Below are positions 34,941 to 45,360 of a stretch of DNA of 64,000 nucleotides, one piece after another. The notes under the pieces are model-generated. The model saw only the letters and a program-made list of their open reading frames with translations, was not told the DNA's origin and ran no database searches. This DNA is from Pogona vitticeps. Lineage: Eukaryota > Chordata > Lepidosauria > Squamata > Agamidae. The stretch is from positions 21,199,764 through 21,263,763 of the forward strand of contig NC_135789.1 in the NCBI RefSeq assembly GCF_051106095.1. The letters are read 5' to 3'. The position numbers were made by a program, and so were the translations under genes. Each line of letters begins with the position of its first letter. Position 1 is the first letter of the stretch.

Positions 34941-35289
34941 GGGACGTGGTGGCGCTGCGGGCTAAACTGCAGAAGCCTGTGCTGCAGGGTCAGAAGACCA
35001 GCAGTCGTAAGATCGAATCCACGTGATGAAGTGAGCTCCCGTCGCTTGTCCCAGCTCCCGCCAACCTAGCGGTTCGAAAGCATGCAAATGCAAGTAGATA
35101 AATAGGGACCACTTCGGTGGGAAGGTAAACAGCGTTCCGTGTCTAAGTCGCACTGGCCACGTGACCACAGAAGATTGTCTTTGGACCAATGCTGGCTCTA
35201 TGGCTTGGAAACGGGGATGAGCACCGCCCCCCAGAGTCGAACACGACTGGACAAAAATTGTCAAGGGGAACCTTTACCTTTACCTTACC
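34941..35289 (+). mobile_element. Sauria SINE, complete
   Basis: The tRNA-related head GGGACGTGGTGGCGCTGCGG GCTAAACTGC is followed by the conserved body (AGCTCCCGTCGCTTGTCCCA, CCACGTGACCACAGAAG). The Bov-B-like end is GTCGAACACGACTGGACAAA, then AAGGGGAACC with a short CTTTAC repeat tail. The 11 bp duplication TTTACCTTGCT lies at 34930-34940 and 35290-35300. It sits in the L2 3' UTR. Confidence 0.93.
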
Positions 35290-35470
35290 TTTACCTTGCT
35301 GCTTTGAATGTGTTTTTGGTATTGCTTTTGTTTACCACCTTTTAGTGTGGCGTTGTTTGATCTTTTCCAGTTCTTATACACCTCCTGCTTTGTAGCTTTA
35401 AATACCGCATTTGATTATGTAAGCTGTGTTGGGTCCTTTCAAGGCAAAAAGGCAGGGTAAACATATTTTA

Positions 35471-36650
35471 ATGAAGCAAATGAATATGCAGCCTTCCCCC
35501 TTTCCCTGACAGGCAAATGGGTAGAAAACAGAATCAGGAAGATTACCAGTAGGATGATCGTTTTTGAGTGATTTCCTTAAATATCTTGAACAGAGATATT
35601 CAGTCCGTTGTAGGCCTTGACTTTGAATCCTTTTCTTGGGATCTCTCTCTCTCTCTCTCCTCATATATATATGAGGGGGAAATTTGTTTTTTAAAAAATG
35701 CAGAAGACATTAGAGGAGATTCTCCTCTAAAGCATAACAAAGGGCTTGTTTTCCTACAAATATATTTTCAGCAGTTTTTGTAAAACCTGAACTTTAGGTA
35801 TTGGTGGGACCGAATATCCACTGACCCACATTTGGGTGGGTAGGAGGTGCAGCGTTCAGTGGTTCAAAATCGAACTCAAGACCCCTCTGAACGTTGCCCA
35901 TCCCTAGCCTAAGGAGATGCATTTTAAGTCCTGACAAGGGTACATTTCCAGGTTTATATATTATTGTTTTAGAAGAAAAGAAAACTGCAGTTTGGAGCAT
36001 TTGGTTTTCTGGTCAACTCATCCCATCATGTTTCTGCATGATTTCGTGATGTTTGCATGCAAAAATCTGCATGCGTTAAAAGTCATAGACATTTCTGTGA
36101 GCCATTTTTCCTCATCCAGACCTAACTTGGCAAGTAAGTTTCTGTAATAAAATACCGCTGGTTGTATTTCCTGCTCTTATATGTGCCCTTTTTTTGGTGG
36201 CCATTAACACAACGACGTAGTGCGAAATTTGAAGACGGCAAAAGAGGGCTGGTTCTCCTTTGCCTCTTGAGTTGGGAAATGCAAACGTGACGAGCTTTTG
36301 CCCAAAGCAAATCCCACCCCTCAAAACCTTGGATTACTGGCCCATTTGCAGGCAGCGTGAAAGGCCGACATCGATGAAAATGAATTTTTTTTTTTTACTG
36401 GGACAGGATGCTGAGCTTTTTGTCATTTTGCCAGGATGTTACTTTCCTTGTCTGCTGTTTGCAAAAAGCTTGCGGGAGATCTTCCCGGGAAAACCGCAAT
36501 CCAGCTTCAACTGGATACCTTTGGGATATCATGTACTTTGGGAAACAGAAAAATAACAGAGAGATGGCGTGTCCATACGGGAAGGGGGAGCTGGACGGAG
36601 AGGTGATGCGTCTCTGTGCAGGTGGTGCAAGCATGAGCAGCTAGACCAGC
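35471..36650. other. Unclassified sequence
   Basis: No gene or clear repeat recognised. A short CT tract lies at 35643-35660. Confidence 0.35.
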
Positions 36651-36654
36651 TGCT

Positions 36655-37380
36655 TCATCTTGACTCATAAAACACAGCAGCCAGATTGCTCACTGGGGCT
36701 GGTTTGCAGGGGTCACATCTCACTCCCCTGTTACAGCCGCTCTGCTGGCTGCCGATCCACTTCCGGGCACAATCTGGAGCGCTGGTTCTGATTGTGAATG
36801 ACGACACGACAGTGTAATGCTTGTAGTGCATTCCTGCTCCGACCGGGTCTTTAGTACGACTTGTATTCACCATCTCTCTTGAGCTGTATTTGGTTTGTTC
36901 CTTTTGACTATTTGTATACTTATGATTCCATCTTTAATATTACCTCTTAAAGATGTAAGCTGCCTCTTTATCCTCCTTGTTCTTAGCAGAGATGCAAAAA
37001 TCCCACAAGAGAGATGCTCTCTCCCTCAATAGTCACCTGTAAGAAGCAGGGCCTTCTCCGTGGTGGCACCAGCCTGATAGAACCAGCTCCCGGAGGAGTT
37101 ACGCCTGTCTCCCTCCACGGAGGAGGCCACTGAAGGCGTTGATTTTCTGGGAAGCTTTTCAACCCCACCCTGGTGGACTCCTGTTTACCTCCTGGCCTGC
37201 TCTTATTGGGAAACCACGTCTGGCGCCATTTGGCTTTTATGCTGTCGGTGTTTTAATTTTACTATTTCTTTGTTGGTTTAATATGTGTTTTAACTTGCTG
37301 TTAAACTCCTCCAGGAAGAGTGCTTTCTGCACTAGTGGGTTCGGCATAGAAAATAAGCAAACGAACAAACAAATAAATTG
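36655..37380 (+). repeat. L2 LINE C-terminus and 3' UTR
   Basis: AAAACACAGCAGCCAGATTG corresponds to the VQNAAARLL block. The 3' UTR has GAAGCAGGGCCTTCTCCGTG GTGGCACC and GGAGGCCACTGAAGGCGTTG, and the end is CTCCAGGAAGAGTGCTT with a short AAACAAACAAATAAA tail. It belongs to the same subfamily as 33755-35470. An internal rearrangement places a tail-like TAAGCTGCCTC at 36955. Confidence 0.78.
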
Positions 37381-39540
37381 ACGAATGGATGATCTTAGCA
37401 CTGCAGAGTGACAAGGGGCCCTTGGCCAGGAAGACCCAGTGGAGGAATCGAACCCCCAACCTCTGACTCTGCCTGTATTGCTGGATGTAAATAGTAGGCT
37501 AGATTCTTCAGCCATTCTCAGCCTTGTTTTTGGCCAGGGCTAAAAACCACAAGATGAAAGAGAATAACAGGCTCACTCAGGATTATGTAACATACCTTAT
37601 TAGGGGGTGTGTGAAGAAGTGTTGTTAGTCACTGACCTGCTTCAAATGTGCTGAGCCCCCCCCCCCCTTAAAAATGGCTGGGAGACAAAGCTTCTTGCTG
37701 GATATATCTGAGTTTCTCATTGTCCTATTTTTGTGGGTGAAATCCTTCTGGCTTTGTAGCCCCAGGTTTTCAGGCTCAAGCCGGGCCAGCAGCCACGGTG
37801 TGGCTCCTCCTGATGTTTATCCAATGGGCACAGCTGGAGAGAGAGGGTGCCCGGAGGAGTCCTCCTGCCAAGGGTGGTTGGATGTCTCTCGTCTCCTCTC
37901 CTCCCGGCTGGCCTTTGTTTCCCGCTGGCACACCGTGGCCAGAACTGTGTGGCAGCGGATTCTTTGTGTTCCCTGTGACAGGAACACGGGAAGGTTTGCC
38001 GAGCCGCAGAGCAGCTGACAGCCCTCTTGCGGCCACAGGCTTCTCACGGAGAGGCTGCCGAGCATGAAAACAACCGGTTAGCCCAAGCCGACGCATCATC
38101 AGCTCCAATCAGCCACGCACGAGCAGCCAGCCTCTCCTTGGCCGAGGAATACGACGCGGGGCGAAGCTGCCGACGTCTCCTGTCTGGGCCCCCCCACCCC
38201 AACCCCCTTTCCACATAAATGCATCTGGACTAGATGTTGAGGCTGAGCATCACTGTTGCATAAAGTGAAGCCGGAATCCAATTTGAGGTAAGGACCACGG
38301 TGGTCTCTGCGTCGTGGTGGTGATGTGAGGAGGAACACAATGGGCACGTAACATGTGGATGGACATGGGTGACGGGAGAATGTGTGCGCTCGTTTTAGTC
38401 AAGAAAATAGGTTCCTTGCGTATAAAGTCTCTCTTTGTGCATGTGTGTTGTGTGTTTTGGCATACTTCATTTGCTTACCAGGAGGAGACAGGGGACGGTG
38501 ATGTTTTCAAAGCCTTCCAAAGGAAAACACGTCAGGTCAACATGTTTGATTTCCTGCTCCTCGGTCCTGTGACATTGCGAAGGTGCGCCTGAGGCAAGCC
38601 TAGGGTTTTGGGGGCCGGGCTGCTCCCTCGGCGGGCGCCACAGATCTGTGGTGTGCACATTTTGTTCCCAAAAAGCTGGGCACTTTGGCGGTTCCCGGGG
38701 CGATGTGGGGATTGGAGGGAAAAGGAACTTGGGTTCTTGGGTTGGTCTTCTCAAAGGCAAAGGTGGGCAGCCTTTGGTTGGCCAAGACGCAGGTGTGTGT
38801 GTGTGTGTGTCCGCACTGTGGAGGTGCTAGGTTGTCACTCTGAATTCTTGCCTGTTTAATGGAAGCAGGAAAGAGAAAATAAAGGCTGGGCTAATGAGCA
38901 GCTTTCCAAGAGAGATTTTAAAAAAAAACCACACAATCTGGGTGTCTGTTGATTAAAACTACGTACATCTACCTGTCTATCTGTCTACGTATTTATCTGG
39001 GGTTTTTTTTCCAGACTGTTTGCTTTATGGGTGGAATTTCAGCCCGGAAGAGGCTGTGTTGTTGTCTGTGTTTTTCAAATTCTACCTGCTGGAAATGTTA
39101 GAAGCTTGGAATGGGATGTCTTTCCATGAAGGTGTTATCCTTTTAACCCCCTAATGCAGGTGTGATTGTTTCTCCCGGTTGCAGAGCTGTTGAACTTTGG
39201 AAGAGAGGGATGAGTCGGGGTGTGTGTGTGTGTCCCAAACCACCTTGGACGGAGTCTTTTGGGGCTGTTCTGTGTGTCCTCCCTCCCCACCTCGTACTCA
39301 TGAGGACTAGAGGCTTGGGTGGTGCTTATGCGGGATCTTACTAGGTGGTGGGTGCTCAGAAATGGTTTTCCAAGAGAAGATTGTGGCATACGGTCAAAAG
39401 GTGTTCATTCAGAACTACCCGTCCCACACAGAAGCCTGTTCTCATCTTCTATAAGGTCCCATTCTGGGTTAAACCCAATTTTAGCCCAGAATAGAGTAGA
39501 TCAATTAAAATCAGTGGAATGTGCGGGCAAGTCATCCTAT
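37381..39540. other. Mostly unique sequence
   Basis: At 37430-37480 GGAGGAATCGAACCCCCAAC CTCTGACTCTGCC is an antisense tRNA-like B-box region of a SINE fragment. Acceptor-like TTGCTTACCAG at 38480 opens a frame with EETGDGDVFKAFQRKTRQ but has only a weak donor. No gene is called. Confidence 0.35.
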
Positions 39541-39544
39541 AAAC

Positions 39545-39727
39545 CAGCCATTCTCAACGGGGGCCCTGACCCTTTGAAGGGGCTCACTGACTAGAAACGA
39601 GTCTTCCCACACCACCTTTGAAGGTGTGTTACATAATTTATACAATCCTAATTCCGGCTATATTTCTTGCATTTAGGGTCGTGGGCAAAAAATATTTTTT
39701 TAAAAATTAAAGGGTTGAGAATGGCTG
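39545..39727 (+). mobile_element. hAT MITE, 183 bp
   Basis: The ends CAGCCATTCTCAACGGGGG and AAAGGGTTGAGAATGGCTG form a terminal inverted repeat of about 13 bp. The interior includes CCTGACCCTTTGAAGGGGC and ACATAATTTATACAATCC. The CAG...CTG termini fit hAT; no convincing 8 bp duplication remains. Confidence 0.75.
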
Positions 39728-40695
39728 CTGACTCTGTTCTAAAACGGAATGTATTTTCCTGTGTAGCTCAAGAGGCTCTGCCAACTTCTGATTCGAAAAT
39801 GTTTTGGAACAACAACACCCCTCGGCCTTATTCACTGGGGATGATGGAGGTTGTAGACCAAAACATAAAGAAATCAACAGTGGGAACTCCTGGTTGTTTT
39901 TTAACCAGCAGTGGCTCACTGTGATTTCACTGAAAGGAAAGTTTCCCGTTCTCTCTTCCCTCTAAATCAGGGATTAATGGAAGGACTGAATGTTTGATCT
40001 CTCGTCCGCAGTGTAAAGTTTATCATGAAATTAGAAGCAGAGAACAGCCAGTCTCCAGCTGCATGAGAAGGATGTGATGAATATTCACACATTTTTCTCA
40101 TCAGCAACATAAAGGGGGGGAAAAGGATGTCTTGACACTTTGACTCACCCCACTGGGGGGAAAAAACACACCTCACAATTCAGAATCATTTGCTCCTGTA
40201 AGAAAGTGAAAAGATTGGGAACCTTTTCTTATCCATGGAGCTTTCGCAAAAAAATTAATTGGGGGTGGGGGCATTTAATGCTTGAAAACAGATATTGTGC
40301 ATTTAAAAAAACTACACTCAGTGCAAGCTTTTAAATGGAGAATGTGCAGAATAAGAAGGGTGGATTTTTGCGTGTGTGTGGAACCCCCCCCCCTTCCCAC
40401 CTCACTGTTTTCTGAATTTTTGACAAGGAGATCTCAAAATTATAAGAAAATTTTTACCAGATTCCCCAACAGGGAAAAAAAATCTTTGACATTTTTAATC
40501 TTCACCCGCAAGAGTGAAATAAGTGATTCTAATCACCCCTTAGCGAGGAAGGAGTTACGACTTTGGCCTCCCAGTTTAGAAAAGTTCCTTTTTGAGGACG
40601 ACAGCGCCTCGGTGTGGGCCGGGCTTGCCGAGGGATTTTGCTGGTTGCAAGCGACAAAAATCATTTTTGTCTGTAAACCAACGTAGAGTATACTC
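39728..40695. other. Unclassified sequence
   Basis: At 39800-39885 an imperfect palindrome (TTTTGGAACAACAACACCCC and GGTTGTAGACCAAAAC) resembles the palindromic hAT type. Otherwise nothing was recognised. Confidence 0.35.
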
Positions 40696-40699
40696 ATTC

Positions 40700-40802
40700 T
40701 TTTGAGTTTTAAAATACTGTCTTCCAAGGATGTAAGCCTACTTGGGTCCTTTTTAAGGAGAAAGGTGGGGGTAAAAAAATTTTAAATAAAAAAATTAAAT
40801 AA
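40700..40802 (+). repeat. L2 3' tail fragment
   Basis: GATGTAAGCCTACTTGGGTC CTTTTTAAGGAGAAAGGTGG GGGT then AAATAAA repeats. This matches the L2 end TGTAAGCCGCCTTGGGTCCC TT.GGGAGAAA, with an A-rich tail. Confidence 0.65.
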
Positions 40803-41204
40803 ATTTCCCCCCCCCCCCAAGTTTTGCTTGGAATCAGTTTTCGGATACTAGCCCCATCGTCCAGTAACTGGACCTTCACCAAGTCCACAGCGTTTTCCAT
40901 TGAAAAAGGTTTCAGGGTACAAGATGGAGGGAGCTTTTCTGCCTGAACTTCCTACGGCCCAGCTTTCACTGCATCTCCCATCAGCCACCATCTGGTGCTC
41001 TAGAGGGGTATGGGGAATGGAATCGAGCAACCTCAAGGCAACCCTGCTCCCAGGCTTTTTGAGACTGGGACTTCCAGGACTAGCATCTACCAGGGGGGAA
41101 GGAGCTTTCTCAAGATGTGATCTAGCTTAATATTTGCATCTTGATCTATATCAAACGTCCTTGAGGGCTATGTTGGGCCCAGAGGAAACAAAACCAAGCA
41201 AATC
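40803..41204. other. Unclassified sequence
   Basis: It begins with a 12-base C run. No gene or known repeat recognised. Confidence 0.35.
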
Positions 41205-41915
41205 CTGAATGTGCAGATGAGCTTACAAGGTGGTGGTGGGGAAATACCTGGCTCAGCAATACTACCAGTGAGAAGGACTTTGGAGTTGTTGCTGAGCAAG
41301 CTGAGTATGAGCCAACAGTGTGATGTGGCTGCAAAAAAGGCCAATGCGGTTTTAAGCTGCATTAACAAAAGTCTAGTCTCCAAATCCCAGGAGGGGCTAG
41401 TTTCCCTCCGTTCGGCACTGGTTAGGCCTCATCTTGAGTCTTGTGTCCGGTTCTGGATGTTGCAATTCAAGAAGGATGCGAACCAACTGAAACGTGTTCA
41501 GAGGAGGAAAACAAGGAGGATCAGGGGGTTGGAAACCAAGCCCTCTGAAGAAAGGCTGAAAGAATCAAGTACATTTAGCTTTTAAAAAGAAGACTGGGGG
41601 GGGGAGTGATAGGAGAGCCCTTTTCAGGGACCTGGGAGGTAGTCAAACAGAGAAGGGGCAGGATCTGCTCTCCATCATCCCAGAGCGCAGGACATGTCAT
41701 AATGGGATTAAGTGACAGGAAGGCAGATTTTGTTTGAGTATTGGAAAAAACTTCCTAACTGTTAGAGCAGTATGACAAGGGAACCCATGAGCTCAAGACA
41801 TGGTGAACGCTCCGACGCTGGAGGCCTTCAAGAGAAAACAGTCAGCTCGGCTTGGACCTGAATTTCTGCCTTGCCTTAGAGGCCCCTTCCAACTCCATCA
41901 TTCTGTGATTAGTAA
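41205..41915 (+). repeat. CR1 ORF2 C-terminus and 3' UTR
   Basis: The plus-strand frame reads MSQQCDVAAKKANAVLSCIN, then [17 protein letters not shown] and FKKDANQLKRVQRRKTRRIR, and ETKPSEERLKE. This is the CR1 C-terminus. The 3' UTR ends GAGGCCCCTTCCAACTCCAT CATTCTGTGATT at 41911. Confidence 0.88.
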
Positions 41916-41936
41916 CCTCTTGATAGATTTGATTTA

Positions 41937-42750
41937 GGCATCCTTCAGTCTCAAGAGATGATGATAACGTGCTCTGAATGGAGGACTTGGAACAGCATCT
42001 AGTGTGGCTGAGGAGGCCAATTCGAGAATGACAATCCCTTCCATTCCGAAGACAAATACAGTGGGGTCTTGACTTGAGAACTTAATCCGTATTGGAAGGC
42101 AGTTCTCAAGTCAAAAAGTCTGTAAGTCAAGTCTCCATTGACCTACAGTGCATTGAAAACCGATTAATCCCGTAACAGGCCGTTTTTGTTCCATTTTGGT
42201 TTTTTTCTGGTCTGTAAGTCAAATCTCAGTCTGCAAGTCGAACCTAAATTTTGCAGCCAGAGAAGTCTGTAACTCAAAAAGTCTGTAAGTCAAGCCGTCT
42301 GTAAGTCAAGGGTCCACTGTATAATCTGTCCCCTGTCCAGCTCCCTGATTTTGCTGGTTTCAGGACTGTCTCTTTGCGTCGGCCTGCTGGAGAAGGGTCT
42401 CTTCAAATTGGGAGAAGCCATTTTGCACCACCTGCCTCCAGGCTGAACGCTCAGATGTCAGAGTTTCCCATCTGTTGAGGTCCGTTCCTAAGGCCTTCAG
42501 ATCCCACTTGCAGATGTCCTTGTATCGCAGCTGTGATCTCCCTCTGGGGCGATTTCCCTGCACTATTTCTCCATACAGGAGATCTTTCGGAATCCGACCA
42601 TCAGCCATTCTCACAACCTTTTGATAAGGACAAACCAAAATGCTGTAAACAAGCAGGTGCACATACGCCAAAACCTGCACCCTTTCTTGTGACATTTCGA
42701 TTATCCTAAGAAAAGGGCCGAGTGGGTGCAGCTCAGAGAGTTGGCCCACC
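41937..42750 (-). repeat. Vingi/RTE-like LINE C-terminus, split by a MITE
   Basis: The minus-strand frame 42749-42360 has KVVRMADGRIPKDLLYGEIV, then NRPRGRSQLRYKDICKWDLK, LGTDLNRWETLTSERSAWRQ and FEETLLQQADAKRQS. This C-terminal block is widespread in vertebrate LINEs; my family call (Vingi or a related RTE-side clade) is from memory. The 3' UTR TTAGGCATCCTTCAGTCTCA AGAGATGATGATAACGTGCT at 41937 is interrupted by the MITE at 42059-42319. Confidence 0.65.
42059..42319 (+). mobile_element. TA-flanked MITE, Tc1/mariner-type, 261 bp
   Basis: CAGTGGGGTCTTGACTTGAG and GTAAGTCAAGGGTCCACTG are inverted ends, with TA at 42057-42058 and 42320-42321. The interior contains AAGTCAAAAAGTCTGTAAGT and related repeats facing each other. 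No coding capacity. Confidence 0.82.
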
Positions 42751-42759
42751 TGACAGCAG

Positions 42760-43560
42760 AGCCAGGGACCAGAAGGGTTGAATCCCCCGCTGTGTTTGCC
42801 AAAAGAGGGACCCGCTGAGCTCAGTCAGAGCATGCTTGGCTTATGGGGCAGTGCATCCTGCCGAACCTTGTGCGAGCTGCACCAGAACCCAGGACACTGC
42901 CAGAAGGAGGAAAACATTTCAGAATACTCTAGACCTAGAAAAACCTGGGAAGGGTTGCCGTAAGGTGGAATCACTGACGGCATGTGGGTATGATTACGAA
43001 GAAAGAGGTTGCCTGGCTTTGAGTTCTGGCTGATGGCTGTTCTCAGAGGGCTGGGGATCCGAGTCAGGGAGAGATTTAAATCCCCGTTTATTGATTTGCT
43101 TAGTTTGTTTTCTCCTAAAACTGAGACCGAAGCCAGCGCACGGCTGACTTGAAAAAGGGAATCAATGAAAACTCTGAGGGCAGAATTCCGTTGGCCAATG
43201 TGGAGCATAACCGCTTCAGACCGGAGTGCGATGCATAGTCTCTGCCTTGCGTAATTCGGACTTTACGTCATGCAAGCCAGAGATAGGCCCGTTGAAACCA
43301 ACAGGGTTTCCATGTGTGCAAGGGGATAGAATATCTCTGTGCATAAATGGCATAAAAATCAGATGTGCCATCTGCTCTTGCATGAGTGGTGGAAACCAGC
43401 TGATCTTGGCCACAGAATACAAACATTAAAAGAGGATTTAAGAAGTCTTTTTCCTTTGTGGCTGAGCATCTTTCTGCTCTCGCACCTCCTAGCTAGAGGC
43501 AGCAGGATGGGCTCCACTTTTTTTAGAACCAAGAACCCTCCTACGTGGGTGGGTTTGCTG
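42760..43560. other. Unclassified sequence
   Basis: No gene or repeat recognised. Confidence 0.35.
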
Positions 43561-43564
43561 CTGT

Positions 43565-44270
43565 CACTATGGGCTGTCAAGTCACCTCTGACTTAGGGCG
43601 ACCCTATGAACGAGCGAGCGCTCTCCAAAAAGGTCCCGTCCTCAATGACCCTGCTGAGATCTTGTAAACTGAAGCCTGTGGCTTCCTTTAGGAAGTCAAT
43701 CCATCTTGTGTTTAACCTCCCTCTTTTCTTGCTGCCTTCCACCTTTCCCAGCATTATCCCCTCCCCCTCTGTGAATCCTGCCTTCTCGTGATGTGCCCCA
43801 AATAGGACAGCCTCAGTTTCAATATGTTTTGCCTCCAGAGATCGTGCAGCTTGACTTGATAGAAGATCTACTTGTTTGTATTTCTGGCAGTCCCGGGTAT
43901 CCATAAAGCTCTCCTCCAGCATCATATTTCAAGTGAATCCTATTTCTCCCCCCCCCCCACAACCAGCTTTCTTGACTGTCTAGCTCTCACATCCCTGCCT
44001 AGTGATCGATAATACAAGAATGTGGATGATCTTGGTTTTCGTCTCTTGTGACACGTCCTTGCACTTGGCAATCTATTTAAATCCCTTTGTTGCGGCCCTT
44101 CCCGGTCTGTCTTCTTCCAATTTCTGATCTTTTTCGTGGCTGCCGTGTCCATGAGAATTGAACCAAGGTGTAGGGGTAGACGTTGAGATGTTCGCCTGAC
44201 TGCAAGGCTACGGAAGGGAGTTTCCACCTCTTTCTGTGGATGGAGATCTCACAGCCTCTTGTTCTCGAAG
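43565..44270 (-). repeat. RTE-like LINE C-terminus
   Basis: The minus-strand frame 43925-43593 includes IMLGKVEGSKKRGRLNTRWI, DFLKEATGFSLQDLSRVIED and FLESARSFIGSP. Upstream (44270-43930) are degraded pieces of the RRL.LGR.AMKE.EKIIK..D.SLETK block. The plus strand at 43570 reads GGGCTGTCAAGTCACCTCTG ACTTAGGGCGACC, the reverse of the family 3' end. Confidence 0.8.
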
Positions 44271-44274
44271 AAAA

Positions 44275-44855
44275 AGGAGAAATCCTTTTTTCTCCTTGCA
44301 AGGAGATTTCGCTGGACGGAGGCCATCCCCTTGCCCCAAGAAACCTCGTGAGAAATTGCCAAGGATTATTTTTTTTTAAGTTTCGTGGTCATTTTGTTGG
44401 TTGTTGTTCTGGAATGAAAGCGAACCTGTGCAGGATTAGTACAGTCCACGCTCAGGATGGCCTCTTTTCTGTACAGGATTCATCAAGCTGTGCAGGATTT
44501 GGAACCTTCCTGCCCAGGATAAGGAGAGAAAAATGGTGAAAAAAATGAAGAGGCACATGAGACAAGGGAATTTTTCACAGGCTGCTGGGAAATCCCAATA
44601 GCACAGGGGGAAAGACTGAGATTCAGATAATGACCCGGAGCCAGCTTTCCAAATCTCTGCTTCTGGATGTCCTCCTAGCTAGCCGGTCAGCTTCACATTG
44701 GCAACCAGCCCCCACAGAGCGCTGTCCATGGTCCTGTGGCACACGAGCTTGTCAGTTTCCTGTGGGGTTTCTCGTCTAGCCACACTCGTCCTCCTCCGTG
44801 AGGTCAGCAGGCCGTGGTTTTCCCTGGTTCTGCATGAAGCTTTTTAGCTGTAAGA
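44275..44855. other. Unclassified sequence
   Basis: The block 44448-44490 (CACGCTCAGGATGGCCTCTT TTCTGTACAGGATTCATC) is echoed at 46180-46215, suggesting an unclassified old repeat. Confidence 0.35.
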
Positions 44856-44859
44856 TAAA

Positions 44860-45360
44860 ATACAGTATTTATTTATTTACTCCTTTAAAAAGGGCCCGAG
44901 GCAGCTTAGAAGAATTAAAAGACAGTATTTAAGTGGGTCACCATGAATATGCAGCACCAAAAGGACCAAAGGATGCGATACCAAAACACAAAACCAACAC
45001 CAAAACCACATTCAAGCAGTAAAGCCACAGTAATCAATTTAAATACCACACTCGGGGAAAGCCTGCCTGAAGCGAAAGGTCCAAGCCTGCTTGCAGAAGA
45101 GCAGCCAAGAGGGGGACCCCCTCCAGTGGTAGGGAGTTCCATAGTCTCTGGGAACAGCCACAGAGAAGGCCCTGCTCTGTGTTTTCCCCAAGCGTGCCTC
45201 TGAAGGTGGCGGGACCGAGAGAAAGGCCTCCCCTCATGATCTTCACTCCCAAGCCAGTTAGACGGAGACGTGGTCCCTGAGGTACCTTGGGTCCAATACA
45301 TTCAGGGCTTTATAGGTTAGAACAACTGCTTTGAATTGTGGCCGGAAACAGATGCATAAG
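44860..45360 (-). repeat. L2 LINE 3' UTR and C-terminal fragment
   Basis: The plus strand carries the antisense L2 3' UTR: GGGAGTTCCATAGTCTCTGG GAACAGCCACAGAGAAGGCC and CATGATCTTCACTCCCAAGC. It then has the C-terminal antisense GGGCTTTATAGGTTAGAACA and TTTGAATTGTGGCCGGAAAC. Confidence 0.82.

Larger units (their letters stand above)
33755..35470 (+). repeat. L2 LINE C-terminus and 3' UTR, interrupted twice
   Basis: The first part (33755-33903) reads LDSSLSPDAQISVA then THAEVT. It continues at 34455 with GGATTATTGTAATACATTCT (DYCNTFYLGLPLE) and NAAARFPQP. The 3' UTR GGGGCCTTCTCGGTGGCTGC TCCCAGAGACTCTGGAACTC runs to 34940 and resumes at 35301 up to TTTCAAGGCAAAAAGGCAGG. The first interruption (33904-34454) is unknown; the second is a Sauria SINE. 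Confidence 0.82.

Noticed and set aside
38482-38536. Possible exon EETGDGDVFKAFQRKTRQ
   Set aside because: Good acceptor, but the only donor is GTCAAC and the frame does not match the phase of the candidate upstream exon.
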